A stretch of 46,515 nucleotides of DNA from JAEUIV01 sp033763795 (GCA_033763795.1 JANRJV010000079.1:1-46515); one strand, 5' to 3'. Positions 1 through 9,103 are shown, counted from the first letter of the stretch. A program made the numbers and translations. Notes: generated by a model not told the origin, from the letters alone.

Positions 1-1
1 C

Positions 2-373
2 GGCGCCCCTAAAATGAACGAGCGGGCCCGCGCCGTGCTCGAGCCTCTGATCCGCGACTGGGTGCAGATCCTGCCGCTGGAGTGCCTGAACACCGGGCCG
101 CACTGGCTCATCAACTGCCTGGCCTACCTGCCGGGTGTCGCCAACCTGAAGCGGTCCGACACCATGCAGTTCAGTTCGGGCAGGCTGGCGCTGCGGGGAA
201 GCCGCGAAGGCCTCGTCCTCAACCCTCCCCTCGACGGCGCGCCATGGCCGCCCATCTTCAAGGTTGAGCCGTTCGACACCGACGTCTACGTGAGCGGCGA
301 GTTCAAGCGCCGCTACGACGAAGCGGGACTTACAGGTCTTGATCTCAAGCCCATCCGCATCGTCGAGCGCTGA
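2..373 (+). CDS. Imm11/DUF1629-like immunity-family protein, 3' part
   Basis: The reading frame is open to the window edge, so this is probably the C-terminal part of a longer gene. The first ATG in view is at 14, but the in-frame codons before it (G-A-P-K) also fit the family. The tail shows the pattern typical of Imm11/DUF1629-like proteins: an LPL-x-C-L-N strand after an S/ER-A-R helix, an aromatic-L-I-N strand, then IFKVEP, VYVSGEFKRR and EAGLTGLDLKPI, matching the family's usual 'vFVSd-F-----LtGl-F-P' ending. In this family such proteins are often immunity or polymorphic-toxin neighbours, but no toxin is visible because the upstream DNA is missing. The family call is from remembered sequence pattern only. 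Confidence 0.55.
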   Translation, partial: GAPKMNERARAVLEPLIRDWVQILPLECLNTGPHWLINCLAYLPGVANLKRSDTMQFSSGRLALRGSREGLVLNPPLDGAPWPPIFKVEPFDTDVYVSGEFKRRYDEAGLTGLDLKPIRIVER

Positions 374-436
374 GCCTCCCAGGCGCGGCGTGATGGGGAG
401 CGGCGGCCTCTGGGGGGTCGGCGCGGCGGGGCGTTG

Positions 437-2203
437 TCAGGACATGGCGCGCTGACGGGTGGTGTCTGAGAGGCGCATGTCGAGGACTTTCTTGACGACG
501 ATTTCCATCTCGCGTGCGGTTGCCATTTCCTCGACGACGACGCCGTCGGCCCCCATTCCGGCGGCGACGACGCCCTGGGAGACGAAGTTGGTGCGGGCGA
601 TGATGAAGATGTCGGGCTTGAGCTCGCGGGCGATTTTGCAGGCGCGGAGCACGGATTCTTCGTCGGGGATGGTGAGGACGAGGAGCTCGGCGTGGGCGAC
701 CCCTGCGGTTTCGAGGACGTCGGGGTTTGAGACGTCGCCGAAGACGATCTGTCGTCCCAGGCGTGTCTGCGTGCGGAAGGTGGCGGGGTTGAGGTCGACG
801 ACGGTGTAGGTGACGCCCAGGCGCTTGAGTTCGTCTGCGACGGCGCGTCCGACGAGGCCGAAGCCCGCGATGATGGCGTGGCGGACGTGTTCGGCGCGTG
901 CGTCGGGGGCGATGGGCTGCTCGTCCCGCGCGGCGGCCTGTCGGGCCCATGGCGCGGGCGGGATGCGTTTGAGTCTGGCGCCCAGGACGGCGCTGGCCTG
1001 GATGACCGGTGGTGTGAGGATGAGCGAGAGGACGGTGATGGCGACGGTGACGCCCACGGTGTCGGCGGAGACGAGCGCGATGGCGGGTGCGGCGGCGGCT
1101 GAGAGGAGGAGCAGGCTGAACTCTCCGGACTGACTCATGGCGGCGCCGGCGCGGATGGCGACGTTGCCGGTGCCCCCAGTGGCCCAGACGCTGAACGCGG
1201 TGGCGGCGGTCTTGACGGTCATCATGATGACGGTGCCGAGGAGGATGGTGATCCAGCTGGAGGCGATGACGTCGAGCGAGAGGGTCATGCCGATGGCGGT
1301 GAAGAAGACGGCGGAGAAGACGTCGCGGAGGGCGCCGACCTGCCCCGAGAGCTGGTGCCGGAAGGGCGTTGCGGAGAGGAGGAAGCCGGCGAGGAAGGCT
1401 CCGATGGCGGCGTTGTTGAGCAGGCCCTGCGTCAGGGACGCGGCGCCGAGTGCGGCGGCGGTCGTGAGGACAACGAGGACCTCGGACGACTTGCCGCGTG
1501 CAGCCTCGGTGAGCAGGCGCGGGAGCACGTATCGGCCGACGAGGATGATGCCTGTGATGCCCGCGACGGCGAGGGCGCCGTTGGCGGTGAGGTTCCAGAT
1601 GAGCTGGCCCGTGGAGTGGCCGGGCTGGTCGAGCGGGCCCTTTCCGCCGGTGCCGGCCCAGCGGGCGAGCGGGGGCAGGATCATGAGCATGACGACGGCG
1701 GCGAGGTCCTGGATGATGAGCACGCCGAAGGTGAGCCTTCCCTCGGGGTGATTGAGTTCGCGGCGCTGGAGGAGGACGCGCAGGACGACGACGGTCGAGG
1801 AAATGGTGACGGCCATCGCAACGACGAGCGCGCCCGCCGGTCGTTCGCCCAGGAGCAGGGCGAAGGGCCAGAGGAGTGCGGTGCACAGGACCGTCATCAG
1901 GACGGTGGTGAGGGCCATCTGGCGCAGTCCTCGGCTGAGGACGGAGAGATCCATGTGGAGGCCCACGCCGAAGAGCAGGAGCACGATGGCGAGGTCCGAG
2001 ATAGCGCGGACGCTGTCGGGATCGTTGACGAAGGCGAGGGCGCCCGGGCCGATGATGGCGCCGGTGATGAGGTAGGCGGGGATGGTGGCCAGACGGAGGC
2101 GCTGCAGCACGGTCGCGACGACGGCGGCGGCGGCGAGGATGACGACCAAGTCGCGCAGGAGCGGCGACTGCCCCTCGGAGGAGAGCAGGAAGAGGGTGAA
2201 CAC
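437..2203 (-). CDS. KefB/CPA2-type cation:proton antiporter with RCK N domain
   Basis: Predicted inner-membrane monovalent cation/proton antiporter, 588 aa from the GTG at 2203. Roughly residues 14-410 are a run of about a dozen hydrophobic segments with the CPA2 pattern (GLHMDLS, then the I-I-QDLAAV motif near residues 163-170, and a GAFLAGFLLS stretch). About residues 440-560 form a TrkA-N/RCK nucleotide-binding domain starting with the GFGLVGRAVADEL Rossmann loop. RCK domains in this family bind NAD(H) or glutathione adducts and gate transport. The frame extends upstream to an ATG at 2281, but that would overlap the divergent gene starting at 2271 and adds a Pro/Arg-rich segment unlike the family, so I prefer the GTG just before the first hydrophobic helix. 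No clear Shine-Dalgarno supports either start. Confidence 0.85.
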   Translation of the reverse strand: MFTLFLLSSEGQSPLLRDLVVILAAAAVVATVLQRLRLATIPAYLITGAIIGPGALAFVNDPDSVRAISDLAIVLLLFGVGLHMDLSVLSRGLRQMALTTVLMTVLCTALLWPFALLLGERPAGALVVAMAVTISSTVVVLRVLLQRRELNHPEGRLTFGVLIIQDLAAVVMLMILPPLARWAGTGGKGPLDQPGHSTGQLIWNLTANGALAVAGITGIILVGRYVLPRLLTEAARGKSSEVLVVLTTAAALGAASLTQGLLNNAAIGAFLAGFLLSATPFRHQLSGQVGALRDVFSAVFFTAIGMTLSLDVIASSWITILLGTVIMMTVKTAATAFSVWATGGTGNVAIRAGAAMSQSGEFSLLLLSAAAAPAIALVSADTVGVTVAITVLSLILTPPVIQASAVLGARLKRIPPAPWARQAAARDEQPIAPDARAEHVRHAIIAGFGLVGRAVADELKRLGVTYTVVDLNPATFRTQTRLGRQIVFGDVSNPDVLETAGVAHAELLVLTIPDEESVLRACKIARELKPDIFIIARTNFVSQGVVAAGMGADGVVVEEMATAREMEIVVKKVLDMRLSDTTRQRAMS

Positions 2204-2257
2204 GGGGCGGATGGTAGTGCCCCGCGCGGGGTCCAGCGCGGCGCGATCCGGCCGCGG

Positions 2258-2263
2258 TAGACT
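2258..2263 (+). promoter_or_regulatory. TAGACT -10 box placed for a leaderless transcript
   Basis: TAGACT ends 7 bp before the ATG at 2271, so the expected transcription start falls on or beside the start codon. No good -35 hexamer is seen. The same hexamer sits at the matching distance in front of lpxB. Confidence 0.5.
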
Positions 2264-2270
2264 CGCGGGG

Positions 2271-3251
2271 ATGAATCTCAACGGGATGACGGTGGCGGTG
2301 TGCGGGTCGACGGGCTTCGTGGGTCGTCACGTGGTGGCGGCGCTGACGGGGCAGGGCTGCCGGGTGCGGGCGCTGGTGCGCGACCGGGAGAAGGCGCGCG
2401 GGGCGCTGCCGGAGCAGGGGGTCGAGTGGGTGGTGGGCGACGGGACGGACCGCGGCGCGGTGGGGGAGCTGGTGGCCGGGTCGGCGGCGGCGGTGCAGTG
2501 CATCGGGATCCGGCGCGAGTTTCCCCCCAGGACGACCTTTGCGCGGCAGCACGTCATGACCGCGCGGGTTCTGACCGAGGCGATGCGCTCGGCGGGGGTG
2601 GGCCGGCTGGTGCATGTGTCGGCGCTGGGGACGCGTCCGGACGCCGCGACGAAGTATCACCGGTCAAAGTTCGAAGCCGAGACGATCGTGCGGAACAGCG
2701 GGCTGGAGTGGACGATCCTTCGGCCCTCGCTGGTGCACGGCGCGGACGGCGAGTTCATGAGCATGGCGAAGGACTGGGTGCTGGGCCGGGCGGCGCCGTG
2801 GTTCGTGCTGCCTTACTTCGTGCGGGTGGAGCCGCCTTCGGGCTTTCCGCCCGCGCCGAAGCTCGTGTCGGCGAAGGTGCAGCCCGTGCACGTGGACGAC
2901 GTGGCGCAGGCGGTGGTCGCGAGCCTGCGGGACGCGCGGGCGGTCGGCGAGGTGTACGCGCTGGGAGGACCCGAGGCGTTCGACTGGCCCACGCTGCTGA
3001 CGACGATCCGCGACACGCTTCCGATCACCGAGAAGTGGAAGAAGCCCGCGCCGCTGCCGGGCGTGCTGGGCGCCGCCGTGGCGACGGCGGCGGAGGCGAT
3101 CGGCATGGGCGGAGCGCTGCCGTTCGGTCCTTCGGAGCCGATCATGGCGACCGAGGACAGCGTGTGCGCGATGGACAAGGCGCGGGAGCACCTGGGGCTG
3201 CGGCCTCGCGGGTTCACGTCTTCGTTGAAGCAGTACGCCGCGCAGATCTGA
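2271..3251 (+). CDS. NAD(P)-binding epimerase/NDUFA9-like atypical SDR
   Basis: 326-aa atypical short-chain dehydrogenase/reductase. The N-terminus carries the dinucleotide loop CGSTGFVGRHV (residues 10-20), an LVRD motif after the second strand, VHVSALGT, and a YHRSK element (YxxxK type) followed by ILRPSLV-G. This order matches the NDUFA9/complex-I-associated and NmrA-like epimerases, which bind NAD(P)H and may act in quinone or respiratory-chain assembly, or as isoflavone-reductase-like enzymes. The substrate cannot be read from the sequence. The ATG at 2271 puts the nucleotide-binding loop at the usual distance from the N-terminus; the frame continues upstream to 2082 but only over the divergent antiporter gene. 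A TAGACT box immediately upstream suggests a leaderless mRNA. Confidence 0.8.
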   Translation: MNLNGMTVAVCGSTGFVGRHVVAALTGQGCRVRALVRDREKARGALPEQGVEWVVGDGTDRGAVGELVAGSAAAVQCIGIRREFPPRTTFARQHVMTARVLTEAMRSAGVGRLVHVSALGTRPDAATKYHRSKFEAETIVRNSGLEWTILRPSLVHGADGEFMSMAKDWVLGRAAPWFVLPYFVRVEPPSGFPPAPKLVSAKVQPVHVDDVAQAVVASLRDARAVGEVYALGGPEAFDWPTLLTTIRDTLPITEKWKKPAPLPGVLGAAVATAAEAIGMGGALPFGPSEPIMATEDSVCAMDKAREHLGLRPRGFTSSLKQYAAQI

Positions 3252-3291
3252 CAGGCGGGACCGACGCGGCTGTGGCTGGAGGGCCGAGGTG

Positions 3292-3672
3292 ATGCCCGAC
3301 CCGACTTTCGAGTTCCGGTGTGTGCGGTGCGGCTACGGCCTGCGCGGCATCGCTGTTGATCTGAACTGCCCCGAGTGCGGCACGCCCATCCTCGTGTCGG
3401 TGCAGACGCCGTCGCGTCCGACGCCGGGTCTGGCGATCGCGTCGCTGATCCTCGGCATCTTCGGTGTTCTGGGATGCACGGCGTACGGGGTGCCGGCGCT
3501 CGTGTTCGGAGCCGCGGCGGTCGTGTGTGCGAGGCTGGCGCGTCGGGGCGGGGCTCCGGCCTCGGGCGTGGGGTCGGCGGGCGAGGTCCTGGGATGGCTG
3601 GGCGTTGTGCTGGGTCTCGTCGGCGTGATCGTGATCGTGCTGCTCTGGACCCGGGCGATCACGATTCCTTGA
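3292..3672 (+). CDS. Zinc-ribbon plus DUF4190-like small membrane protein
   Basis: 126-aa protein. The first 30 residues hold a zinc-ribbon knuckle pair, CVRCG and CPECG, typical of planctomycete proteins that begin with a treble-clef or ribbon. Two hydrophobic stretches follow (about residues 43-80 and 98-120), the first resembling the DUF4190 pattern ASLILGIFGVLGC. Its function is unknown; it is predicted to sit in the inner membrane with the ribbon in the cytoplasm. ATG 3292 is preferred because GGAGGG at 3278-3283 is 8 nt upstream; a GTG at 3289 is also possible. The gene lies 40 bp after the epimerase-like gene, so they may be co-transcribed, and its last 14 bp overlap the end of the convergent asparagine synthase gene. 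Confidence 0.7.
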   Translation: MPDPTFEFRCVRCGYGLRGIAVDLNCPECGTPILVSVQTPSRPTPGLAIASLILGIFGVLGCTAYGVPALVFGAAAVVCARLARRGGAPASGVGSAGEVLGWLGVVLGLVGVIVIVLLWTRAITIP

Positions 3673-5719
3673 GGCGGCGGCGCCTGTCCATGGCGCGGGC
3701 CCATACGGCGAGCGAGAGGAGGGCGAAGAGGCGCTGGCCGTGGTCGCGCGGCCGGACGGGGCGGGCCGTGTGGAGGGGCGCGAGGCCTCCCGCGGCCCAG
3801 TGCTCGTCGAGGAGTCGCCGCACGGCGTGTGTGTCGATGTCCAGCACATCGTGCACACTTCCAAAGGGCTTCTCGCCCGCGAGCATGTCGAGGAGAAGGG
3901 TGCGCAGGCCGCCGAAGTCCGAGCGGAACCAGTCGGAGATGGGGATCGCGAAGCCCCGCTTGGGGCGGCCCACGACCTCGGAGGGGAAGAAGCGTCGAGC
4001 GAGCGCTCGGAGGAGCACCTTTCCCTCGCGAGCGGAGAAGTGATCCCGGGCGCGGACGGCGAAGGCGAGGTCCTTCACGCGGTCGCTCAGGAACGGACAG
4101 CGGACTTCGACGCCGGCGGTCATGGAGGCGATGTCGGTCTTGCGGAGCAGGTCGTGGCGGAGATAGCTGACGATGTCGAGCCGTCGCGCCCAGTCGGCGT
4201 CGGAGGAGGGGGTCCAGGGCGAGGAGAGCATCTCGGCGCCGGGGCCGAAGAGCGCGGCTCGCAAGTTCTTGGGAAAGATCGCCGAGAGTTCGATCCATCC
4301 GTCGCCGCGGGCGGCGTCGATGAGTCGGGCGAGTCTTTCCGTTCGGCTGCGCGGATCGGCGCGGCGAAGGCGGCGCTCGGGGATTAGCCGGAGCAGCCGG
4401 GACCAGCGGCGGAGGAGGTCGACGGCGCGGTAGCGGTCGTAGCCCATGAAGATCTCGTCCCCGCCGTCGCCCGCGAGCGCGACTTTCACGTGAGCGGCCG
4501 CGGCGCGGCAGAGCCAGTACGTCGGAAGGAGCGATGAGTCGCCCAGAGGGATGCGTGCGTGTTCGATGAGCGTGATGAGGTCGGCGGCGGCGTCGGGCGA
4601 GCAGTCGAGGACTTCGTGCCGCACGCCCAGGACGCGGGCGGAGCGGGCCGCCTCGCGCGACTCGTCGTACTCGCTGTGCGGCATGCGGACCGTCAGCGCC
4701 AGGACGGGTGCGCGGCGGGCGGCGAGAGCGGTGATGATCGCGGAGTCGACGCCCCCCGAAAGGAACGTGCCGACGGGGACATCGGCGTCGAGACGGGCGG
4801 CGACGGACTGGGAGAGAGCGTCCTCGAGCTGATCGAGCAGGTTGGCGGCGGCGCGGGCCGGGCGTGCGGTCCCGACAGCGCTGAGGTCCACGGCGGGCGC
4901 CGACTGTGAAGGGGGCGCGCCGAGCGCCAGCACGCGGCCAGGCGTGACGCTCTCGGCCGCCTCCTGAGGAGGGTGTGCGGCCCAGCCGCGCGAGGCCCAC
5001 AGCGCGAGGCGCTCGCCGTCGATGGCGACGGGAGAGCGCTTCGCAGACAACTCGTCAGGGTTGATGGGGACGCTCGCGAAGACGGTCAGGCCGGCCTGGG
5101 TCGAGACGTAGAGGGGCTTTTCGCCGAAGCGGTCGCGTGCGAGGTAGAGCGTGGCGCTCGCGGCATCCCAGAGGGCGAACGCGAACATCGCGTCCATGTC
5201 GTTCAGGCATGCGGGGCCGCGGCGTCCCCACGCTGCAAGCAGCGTCTCTGTGTCGGAGTGGTCGGACGTGAAGCGAACGCCTTCGGCTTCGAGCCGGCGG
5301 CGGAGCTCGCGGTGGTTGTAGATGCAGCCGTTGAAGACGATGGCGAGGAGCCCGCTGGAGTCCGCGGCGGCGGGGGGGAGGACCATGGGCTGACCGCCGC
5401 AGGCGAGATCGATGATGGCAAGGCGGCGGTGGACGAGCGCGACTTCGACGAGCGCGCCGTCGGGACGAACGACGCGGTGGCGGAATCGGCCCGCGCCGTC
5501 CGGGCCGCGCCACGCGACGGCGCGGTCGAGCACGTCGAGCTGCTCATCGGGGATGAGCCACGCCTGATCGCCGCGGGTGCGGGGGACGTCGCGCGGATCG
5601 ACCGCCGGGCCCTGCCAGCGCCACGGGTCGGCGGCGCGGCGCAGAGGATCCGCTGCGTCCCGGGGGTACGCGCGGTCGCTGGGGGAAACGACCCGCAGGA
5701 TGCCGCCTATGCCGCACAT
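3659..5719 (-). CDS. asnB: Asparagine synthase (glutamine-hydrolysing), AsnB-like
   Basis: 686-aa class II amidotransferase fused to an ATP-pyrophosphatase synthetase domain; it would make asparagine from aspartate, ATP and glutamine, or amidate a surface-polymer substrate. The start at 5719 places the nucleophile Cys at position 2 (MCGIGG); the frame extends 13 codons further but the Cys must be N-terminal after Met removal. RGPDGAG (71-77), RRLAIIDL-GGQPM (98-112) and RDRFGEKPLY mark the glutaminase, and LSGGVDSAI (320-328) is the PP-loop. Between residues about 10 and 65 there is an extra segment of roughly 40 residues, rich in Pro and Arg, absent from typical AsnB, and the usual HRGPD is WRGPD and the usual NGEIYN is NGCIYN. 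Family is certain; whether free asparagine is the product is not. Confidence 0.88.
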   Translation of the reverse strand: MCGIGGILRVVSPSDRAYPRDAADPLRRAADPWRWQGPAVDPRDVPRTRGDQAWLIPDEQLDVLDRAVAWRGPDGAGRFRHRVVRPDGALVEVALVHRRLAIIDLACGGQPMVLPPAAADSSGLLAIVFNGCIYNHRELRRRLEAEGVRFTSDHSDTETLLAAWGRRGPACLNDMDAMFAFALWDAASATLYLARDRFGEKPLYVSTQAGLTVFASVPINPDELSAKRSPVAIDGERLALWASRGWAAHPPQEAAESVTPGRVLALGAPPSQSAPAVDLSAVGTARPARAAANLLDQLEDALSQSVAARLDADVPVGTFLSGGVDSAIITALAARRAPVLALTVRMPHSEYDESREAARSARVLGVRHEVLDCSPDAAADLITLIEHARIPLGDSSLLPTYWLCRAAAAHVKVALAGDGGDEIFMGYDRYRAVDLLRRWSRLLRLIPERRLRRADPRSRTERLARLIDAARGDGWIELSAIFPKNLRAALFGPGAEMLSSPWTPSSDADWARRLDIVSYLRHDLLRKTDIASMTAGVEVRCPFLSDRVKDLAFAVRARDHFSAREGKVLLRALARRFFPSEVVGRPKRGFAIPISDWFRSDFGGLRTLLLDMLAGEKPFGSVHDVLDIDTHAVRRLLDEHWAAGGLAPLHTARPVRPRDHGQRLFALLSLAVWARAMDRRRRLKES

Positions 5720-5789
5720 CAGGGGGGAGGGTACGGGGCGGGAGGCCCGGGCCGCCACGGGGACGGGGCCCGCTTCTTCGTGCGGATGG

Positions 5790-7691
5790 TTATCTCGGCG
5801 GCTGTTCCCAGGTGCTCTTGATGTAGAGCTCTTTGAGCTGCGCGTCCGTGACCTTGCTGGGGGCGCGGGTCATGAGGTCGGCGCCGATCTGCGTCTTGGG
5901 GAAGGCGATGACGTCGCGGATGTTGTCGGTGCCCACCAGGTGCATGACGAGGCGGTCGAGGCCGAAGGCGATGCCGCCGTGCGGCGGGGCGCCGAAGCGG
6001 AGGGCCTCCAGCAGGAACGAGAACTTCTCCTTGGCCTGCTCGGGAGTGAGGCCCAGGAGCGCGAAGACCTTGCTCTGTACGGCCTGATCGTGGATGCGGA
6101 TGGACCCGCCGCCGATCTCGGAGCCGTTGAGGACGACGTCGTAGCCCGCGCTGAGCATGGACTCGATGGCGTCCTCATCGGTCATGGCGGCTTCGAGGAA
6201 GCGCTGCTGGTGCTCGGGGAGGGGCGCGGTGAAGGGATGGTGGCTGGCGACCCACTTCCCGGTGTCCTTGTTCTTCTCGAACATGGGGAAGTCGATAACC
6301 CAGAGGAAGTTCCACGGCCCGCCCTCGGCGCCGGGCTTGGGGACGACTCCCGTGTCGCGTGCGACCTTCTGGCGGAGCTCGCCGATGGCTTTGGTGGCGA
6401 CGCCGTAGGAGTCGGCGACGAAGAGGGCCATGTCTCCGGGCTGGAGGCCCAGGGCCTTGATGAAGGCCTGCTTGACGCCCTCGACTTCGAGGAACTTGGC
6501 GATGCCGGTCTCGAAGACGCCCTGCGGATTGAGCTTGACGACGGCGACGCCCCCCGCGCCGAAGCCCTTGATCCATTCGCTGTAGCCGTCGGTGATCTTG
6601 CGCGTGAGCTTGTCGGCGCCGGCGGCCCCGGCGGGGACGCGGATCCCCTTGACGACGCCTCGCTTGGAGGAATACTGCGGCGCGTCGGGGTTCTTGGCGA
6701 GGGCGTCCTTGAAGACCTTGAAGTCGGTGCGGGCGGCGACCTCCGAGACGTCGGTGATGAAAAGCTCGTAGCGCGTGTCGGGGCGGTCGATGCCGTACTT
6801 CTCCATGGCATCGCGGTACTTCATGCGGGGGAACGGCGGGGCCTGATAGCCGGTCATCTCGCGCCACAGGCGGCGGACGAAGCCTTCCATCATGGCCATG
6901 ATGTCGTCGCGCTGGACGAAGGACATCTCGAGGTCGATCTGGCTGAACTCGGCCTGGCGGTCGGCGCGGGGGTCCTCGTCGCGGAAGCATCGGCAGATCT
7001 GCATGTACCGGTCGCAGCCCGAGACCATGAGGATCTGCTTGAAGAGCTGCGGGCTCTGGGGGAGGGCGTACCACTCGCCCGGGACGTTGCGGGAGGGCAC
7101 GAGGAACTCGCGGGCGCCCTCAGGGGTACTCTTGTAGAGGATGGGGGTCTCGACTTCGAGGAAGCCGTTCTCGTCGAAATAGCGGCGGGTGGCCTGCATC
7201 ACGCGGTGGCGCGTGGAGAGGATGCGCTGCATGGTCGGCCTGCGGAGGTCGACGTAGCGGTGACGCAGCCGGAGCTCCTCGTTGGGAAGCTCGGCGGAGT
7301 CGTCGGGGAGGAAGGGGGGGTTGTCGGTCTTGTTGAGCAGCTCGAGGCGCTCGACGACGATCTCGACCTCGCCCGTTGCGAGCTTGGGGTTGGGGCCGCC
7401 TTTGCGCGTGCGCACGAGGCCTTCGATGGCGATGACGTCCTCGCTGCGGAGCTTGTCGCCGCGGTCGAGCACGGCGTCCGGCGTCTCGCCCTTCTCGAAG
7501 ACGATCTGCGAGAGCCCGAAGCGGTCGCGGAGGTCGACGAAGACGAGTCCCTGGCCGTGGTCGCGGTACGAGTTGACCCAGCCGCAGAGCACGACGCGGC
7601 GTCCGACGTCCGTTGGGCGGAGCTCTCCGCAGGTGCTGGTCCGGCGATAGGGGGACGGGGCGAGCGCTGGTTGGTCTGCGTGCGTTGTCAT
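5790..7691 (-). CDS. aspS: Aspartyl-tRNA synthetase (bacterial type)
   Basis: 633-aa class II aminoacyl-tRNA synthetase charging tRNA-Asp (possibly also tRNA-Asn if no AsnRS is present). An N-terminal OB-fold anticodon domain begins with RRTSTCGEL and GWVNSYRDHG; class II motif 2 is FRDEDPRADRQAEF and motif 3 is GGIAFGLDRLVM near the C-terminus, with the bacterial GAD insertion between them. ATG 7691 gives the normal N-terminus; the frame runs 50 codons further over Arg/Pro-rich sequence. The gene is slightly longer than the usual 590 residues. It is divergent from lpxB, with a TATACT box 72 nt upstream of the expected transcription start to ATG. Neighbouring asnB is unrelated in mechanism but also handles Asp/Asn. 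Confidence 0.95.
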   Translation of the reverse strand: MTTHADQPALAPSPYRRTSTCGELRPTDVGRRVVLCGWVNSYRDHGQGLVFVDLRDRFGLSQIVFEKGETPDAVLDRGDKLRSEDVIAIEGLVRTRKGGPNPKLATGEVEIVVERLELLNKTDNPPFLPDDSAELPNEELRLRHRYVDLRRPTMQRILSTRHRVMQATRRYFDENGFLEVETPILYKSTPEGAREFLVPSRNVPGEWYALPQSPQLFKQILMVSGCDRYMQICRCFRDEDPRADRQAEFSQIDLEMSFVQRDDIMAMMEGFVRRLWREMTGYQAPPFPRMKYRDAMEKYGIDRPDTRYELFITDVSEVAARTDFKVFKDALAKNPDAPQYSSKRGVVKGIRVPAGAAGADKLTRKITDGYSEWIKGFGAGGVAVVKLNPQGVFETGIAKFLEVEGVKQAFIKALGLQPGDMALFVADSYGVATKAIGELRQKVARDTGVVPKPGAEGGPWNFLWVIDFPMFEKNKDTGKWVASHHPFTAPLPEHQQRFLEAAMTDEDAIESMLSAGYDVVLNGSEIGGGSIRIHDQAVQSKVFALLGLTPEQAKEKFSFLLEALRFGAPPHGGIAFGLDRLVMHLVGTDNIRDVIAFPKTQIGADLMTRAPSKVTDAQLKELYIKSTWEQPPR

Positions 7692-7769
7692 GGTTCGGAG
7701 CGGCGTCGGACGCCCGGTGCCGGGGCGCGACACGCGCGGTTCGGCTCGAGGGCGGATGAAGGGGGACGA

Positions 7770-7775
7770 GTATAC
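7770..7775 (-). promoter_or_regulatory. TATACT -10 box for aspS
   Basis: TATACT on the - strand predicts a start near 7763 and an aspS leader of about 72 nt. No convincing -35 is seen. It lies back-to-back with the lpxB box. Confidence 0.45.
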
Positions 7776-7797
7776 CCCGTGAACGCCCCGGGCCCGA

Positions 7798-7803
7798 TAG
7801 ACT
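7798..7803 (+). promoter_or_regulatory. TAGACT -10 box placed for a leaderless lpxB transcript
   Basis: TAGACT ends 6 bp before the GTG at 7810, so the predicted +1 is the first base of the start codon. No Shine-Dalgarno is present, which agrees with leaderless translation. Confidence 0.5.
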
Positions 7804-7809
7804 GCACTC

Positions 7810-9033
7810 GTGGTTCTCCCGGCGCCTTCCGTGCTCTTCACCGCGTTCGAGCCCTCCGGCGACGACCACGCCGCGGCGGTGATCGCGGAGCTGCGGCGGC
7901 GGCATCCCTCGCTGCCGATTTATGCGTGGGGCGGGCCCAAGATGGAGCGCGCTGGGGCGACGCTGGTGCAGCGCACGGGCGACGACGCGGTGGTGGGCAT
8001 GCCGGGCGTTGAGGACGTGCGGCGGTTCCTTCGGACTTATCGCGCGATCGAGCTGTGGATGCGCGGGGCGCGGCCCACGGTCCACGTGCCGGTCGATTCT
8101 CCGGCAGCGAACATCCACATCGCCAAGCTGGCCAAGCGAAACGGCGCGAAAGTCGTGCATCTGGTGGCGCCTCAGCTCTGGGCGTGGGGCCCCTGGCGGA
8201 TCCGAACGCTCCGCAAGCGGACGGACCACGTGTTGTGCCTGCTGCCGTTCGAGGAGGCGTGGTTCGAGGTGCGGGGCGTTCCGGCGACCTTCGTGGGGCA
8301 TCCCCTGTTCGACGAGCCCCTGGATCTGCAGGCGCTCGACGAGGAGGCGGCGGCGCGCACGCTTCCTCAAGGCGCGCAGCGGCTGGCGATCCTGCCCGGG
8401 TCCCGGGCGAAGGAGCTGCGCCGGAATTTCCCTGTGATGCTGGAGGCGTTCCGCGAGCTCCGGCGGCGGCATCCGGACCTCGTGGGCGTGATCGGCGCCA
8501 CGACCGAGGAAGTGCGCGACCGGCTCCGCGCCAAGGCGGAGGAGCTGGGCGGGTGGCCCGACGGCCTCGAGATTCTGGCGGGCCGGACGGACCTGATCGT
8601 CCGCTGGTCGACGGTGGCGGTGGCGGTGTCGGGGACAGTGACGCTGCAGATCGCCAAGCAGCTTCGCCCGATGGTGGTGATGTACAAGATCAACAAGCTC
8701 CAGTGGAACGCTTTCGGGAAGCGTCTGATCATGACGCGCTTCATCTCGTTGCCCAATCTGATCGCCGGGCGGCCGGTGATCTCGGAGCTGTTTCCGTATT
8801 TCAAGGGCCATGAGCGCCTGGTGGAGGCCGTCGACGCGCTGGTGAGTGATCCGGCGGCGCGGGAAGCGCAGCGTCGCGGGCTGCTGGAGGTGTGCGAGCG
8901 GTTCGCGGGACGGACGGCGAGCACGCGCTCGGCGGATGTGATCGAGGAAATCTCCGGTGCTCGGCGGGCCGCCGCGGCGGGGCGGTCGGCCGATCGGCGG
9001 GCGGCGGTGGGGGGGGAGCGGATCGTCGAATGA
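7810..9033 (+). CDS. lpxB: Lipid-A-disaccharide synthase
   Basis: 407-aa GT19 glycosyltransferase that joins UDP-2,3-diacylglucosamine to lipid X in lipid A synthesis on the cytoplasmic face of the inner membrane. Family marks: FEPSGDDHAA near the start (usual AGEASGD), WGGPKMERAG, a VDSPAANIHIAK segment, the strongly conserved APQLWAWGPWRI, FVGHPLFDE, LPGSRAKELRRNFP, SGTVTLQIA and MVVMYKIN, then the SLPNLIAGR-V-SEL ending. Length fits the family (about 380-400). The GTG start has no ribosome binding site but sits exactly at the predicted transcription start. It shows that the host has an LPS-type outer membrane. The last 20 residues are a low-complexity Ala/Gly/Arg tail. Confidence 0.93.
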   Translation: MVLPAPSVLFTAFEPSGDDHAAAVIAELRRRHPSLPIYAWGGPKMERAGATLVQRTGDDAVVGMPGVEDVRRFLRTYRAIELWMRGARPTVHVPVDSPAANIHIAKLAKRNGAKVVHLVAPQLWAWGPWRIRTLRKRTDHVLCLLPFEEAWFEVRGVPATFVGHPLFDEPLDLQALDEEAAARTLPQGAQRLAILPGSRAKELRRNFPVMLEAFRELRRRHPDLVGVIGATTEEVRDRLRAKAEELGGWPDGLEILAGRTDLIVRWSTVAVAVSGTVTLQIAKQLRPMVVMYKINKLQWNAFGKRLIMTRFISLPNLIAGRPVISELFPYFKGHERLVEAVDALVSDPAAREAQRRGLLEVCERFAGRTASTRSADVIEEISGARRAAAAGRSADRRAAVGGERIVE

Positions 9034-9082
9034 AGGGGAGGCGGCACGGGCACGGGGCCGCGAAGCTGAGGCCCGCTGGACG

Positions 9083-9088
9083 TATGAT
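9083..9088 (+). promoter_or_regulatory. TATGAT -10 box close to the start codon
   Basis: TATGAT predicts a start near 9095, only about 9 nt before the ATG at 9104. No Shine-Dalgarno is seen in between. Confidence 0.4.
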
Positions 9089-9103
9089 CCGTCGGCACCA
9101 GAA

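Noticed and set aside
345..2660. 771-aa open frame on the - strand
   Set aside because: Arg/His/Pro-rich shadow of the antiporter and epimerase genes; no family motif.
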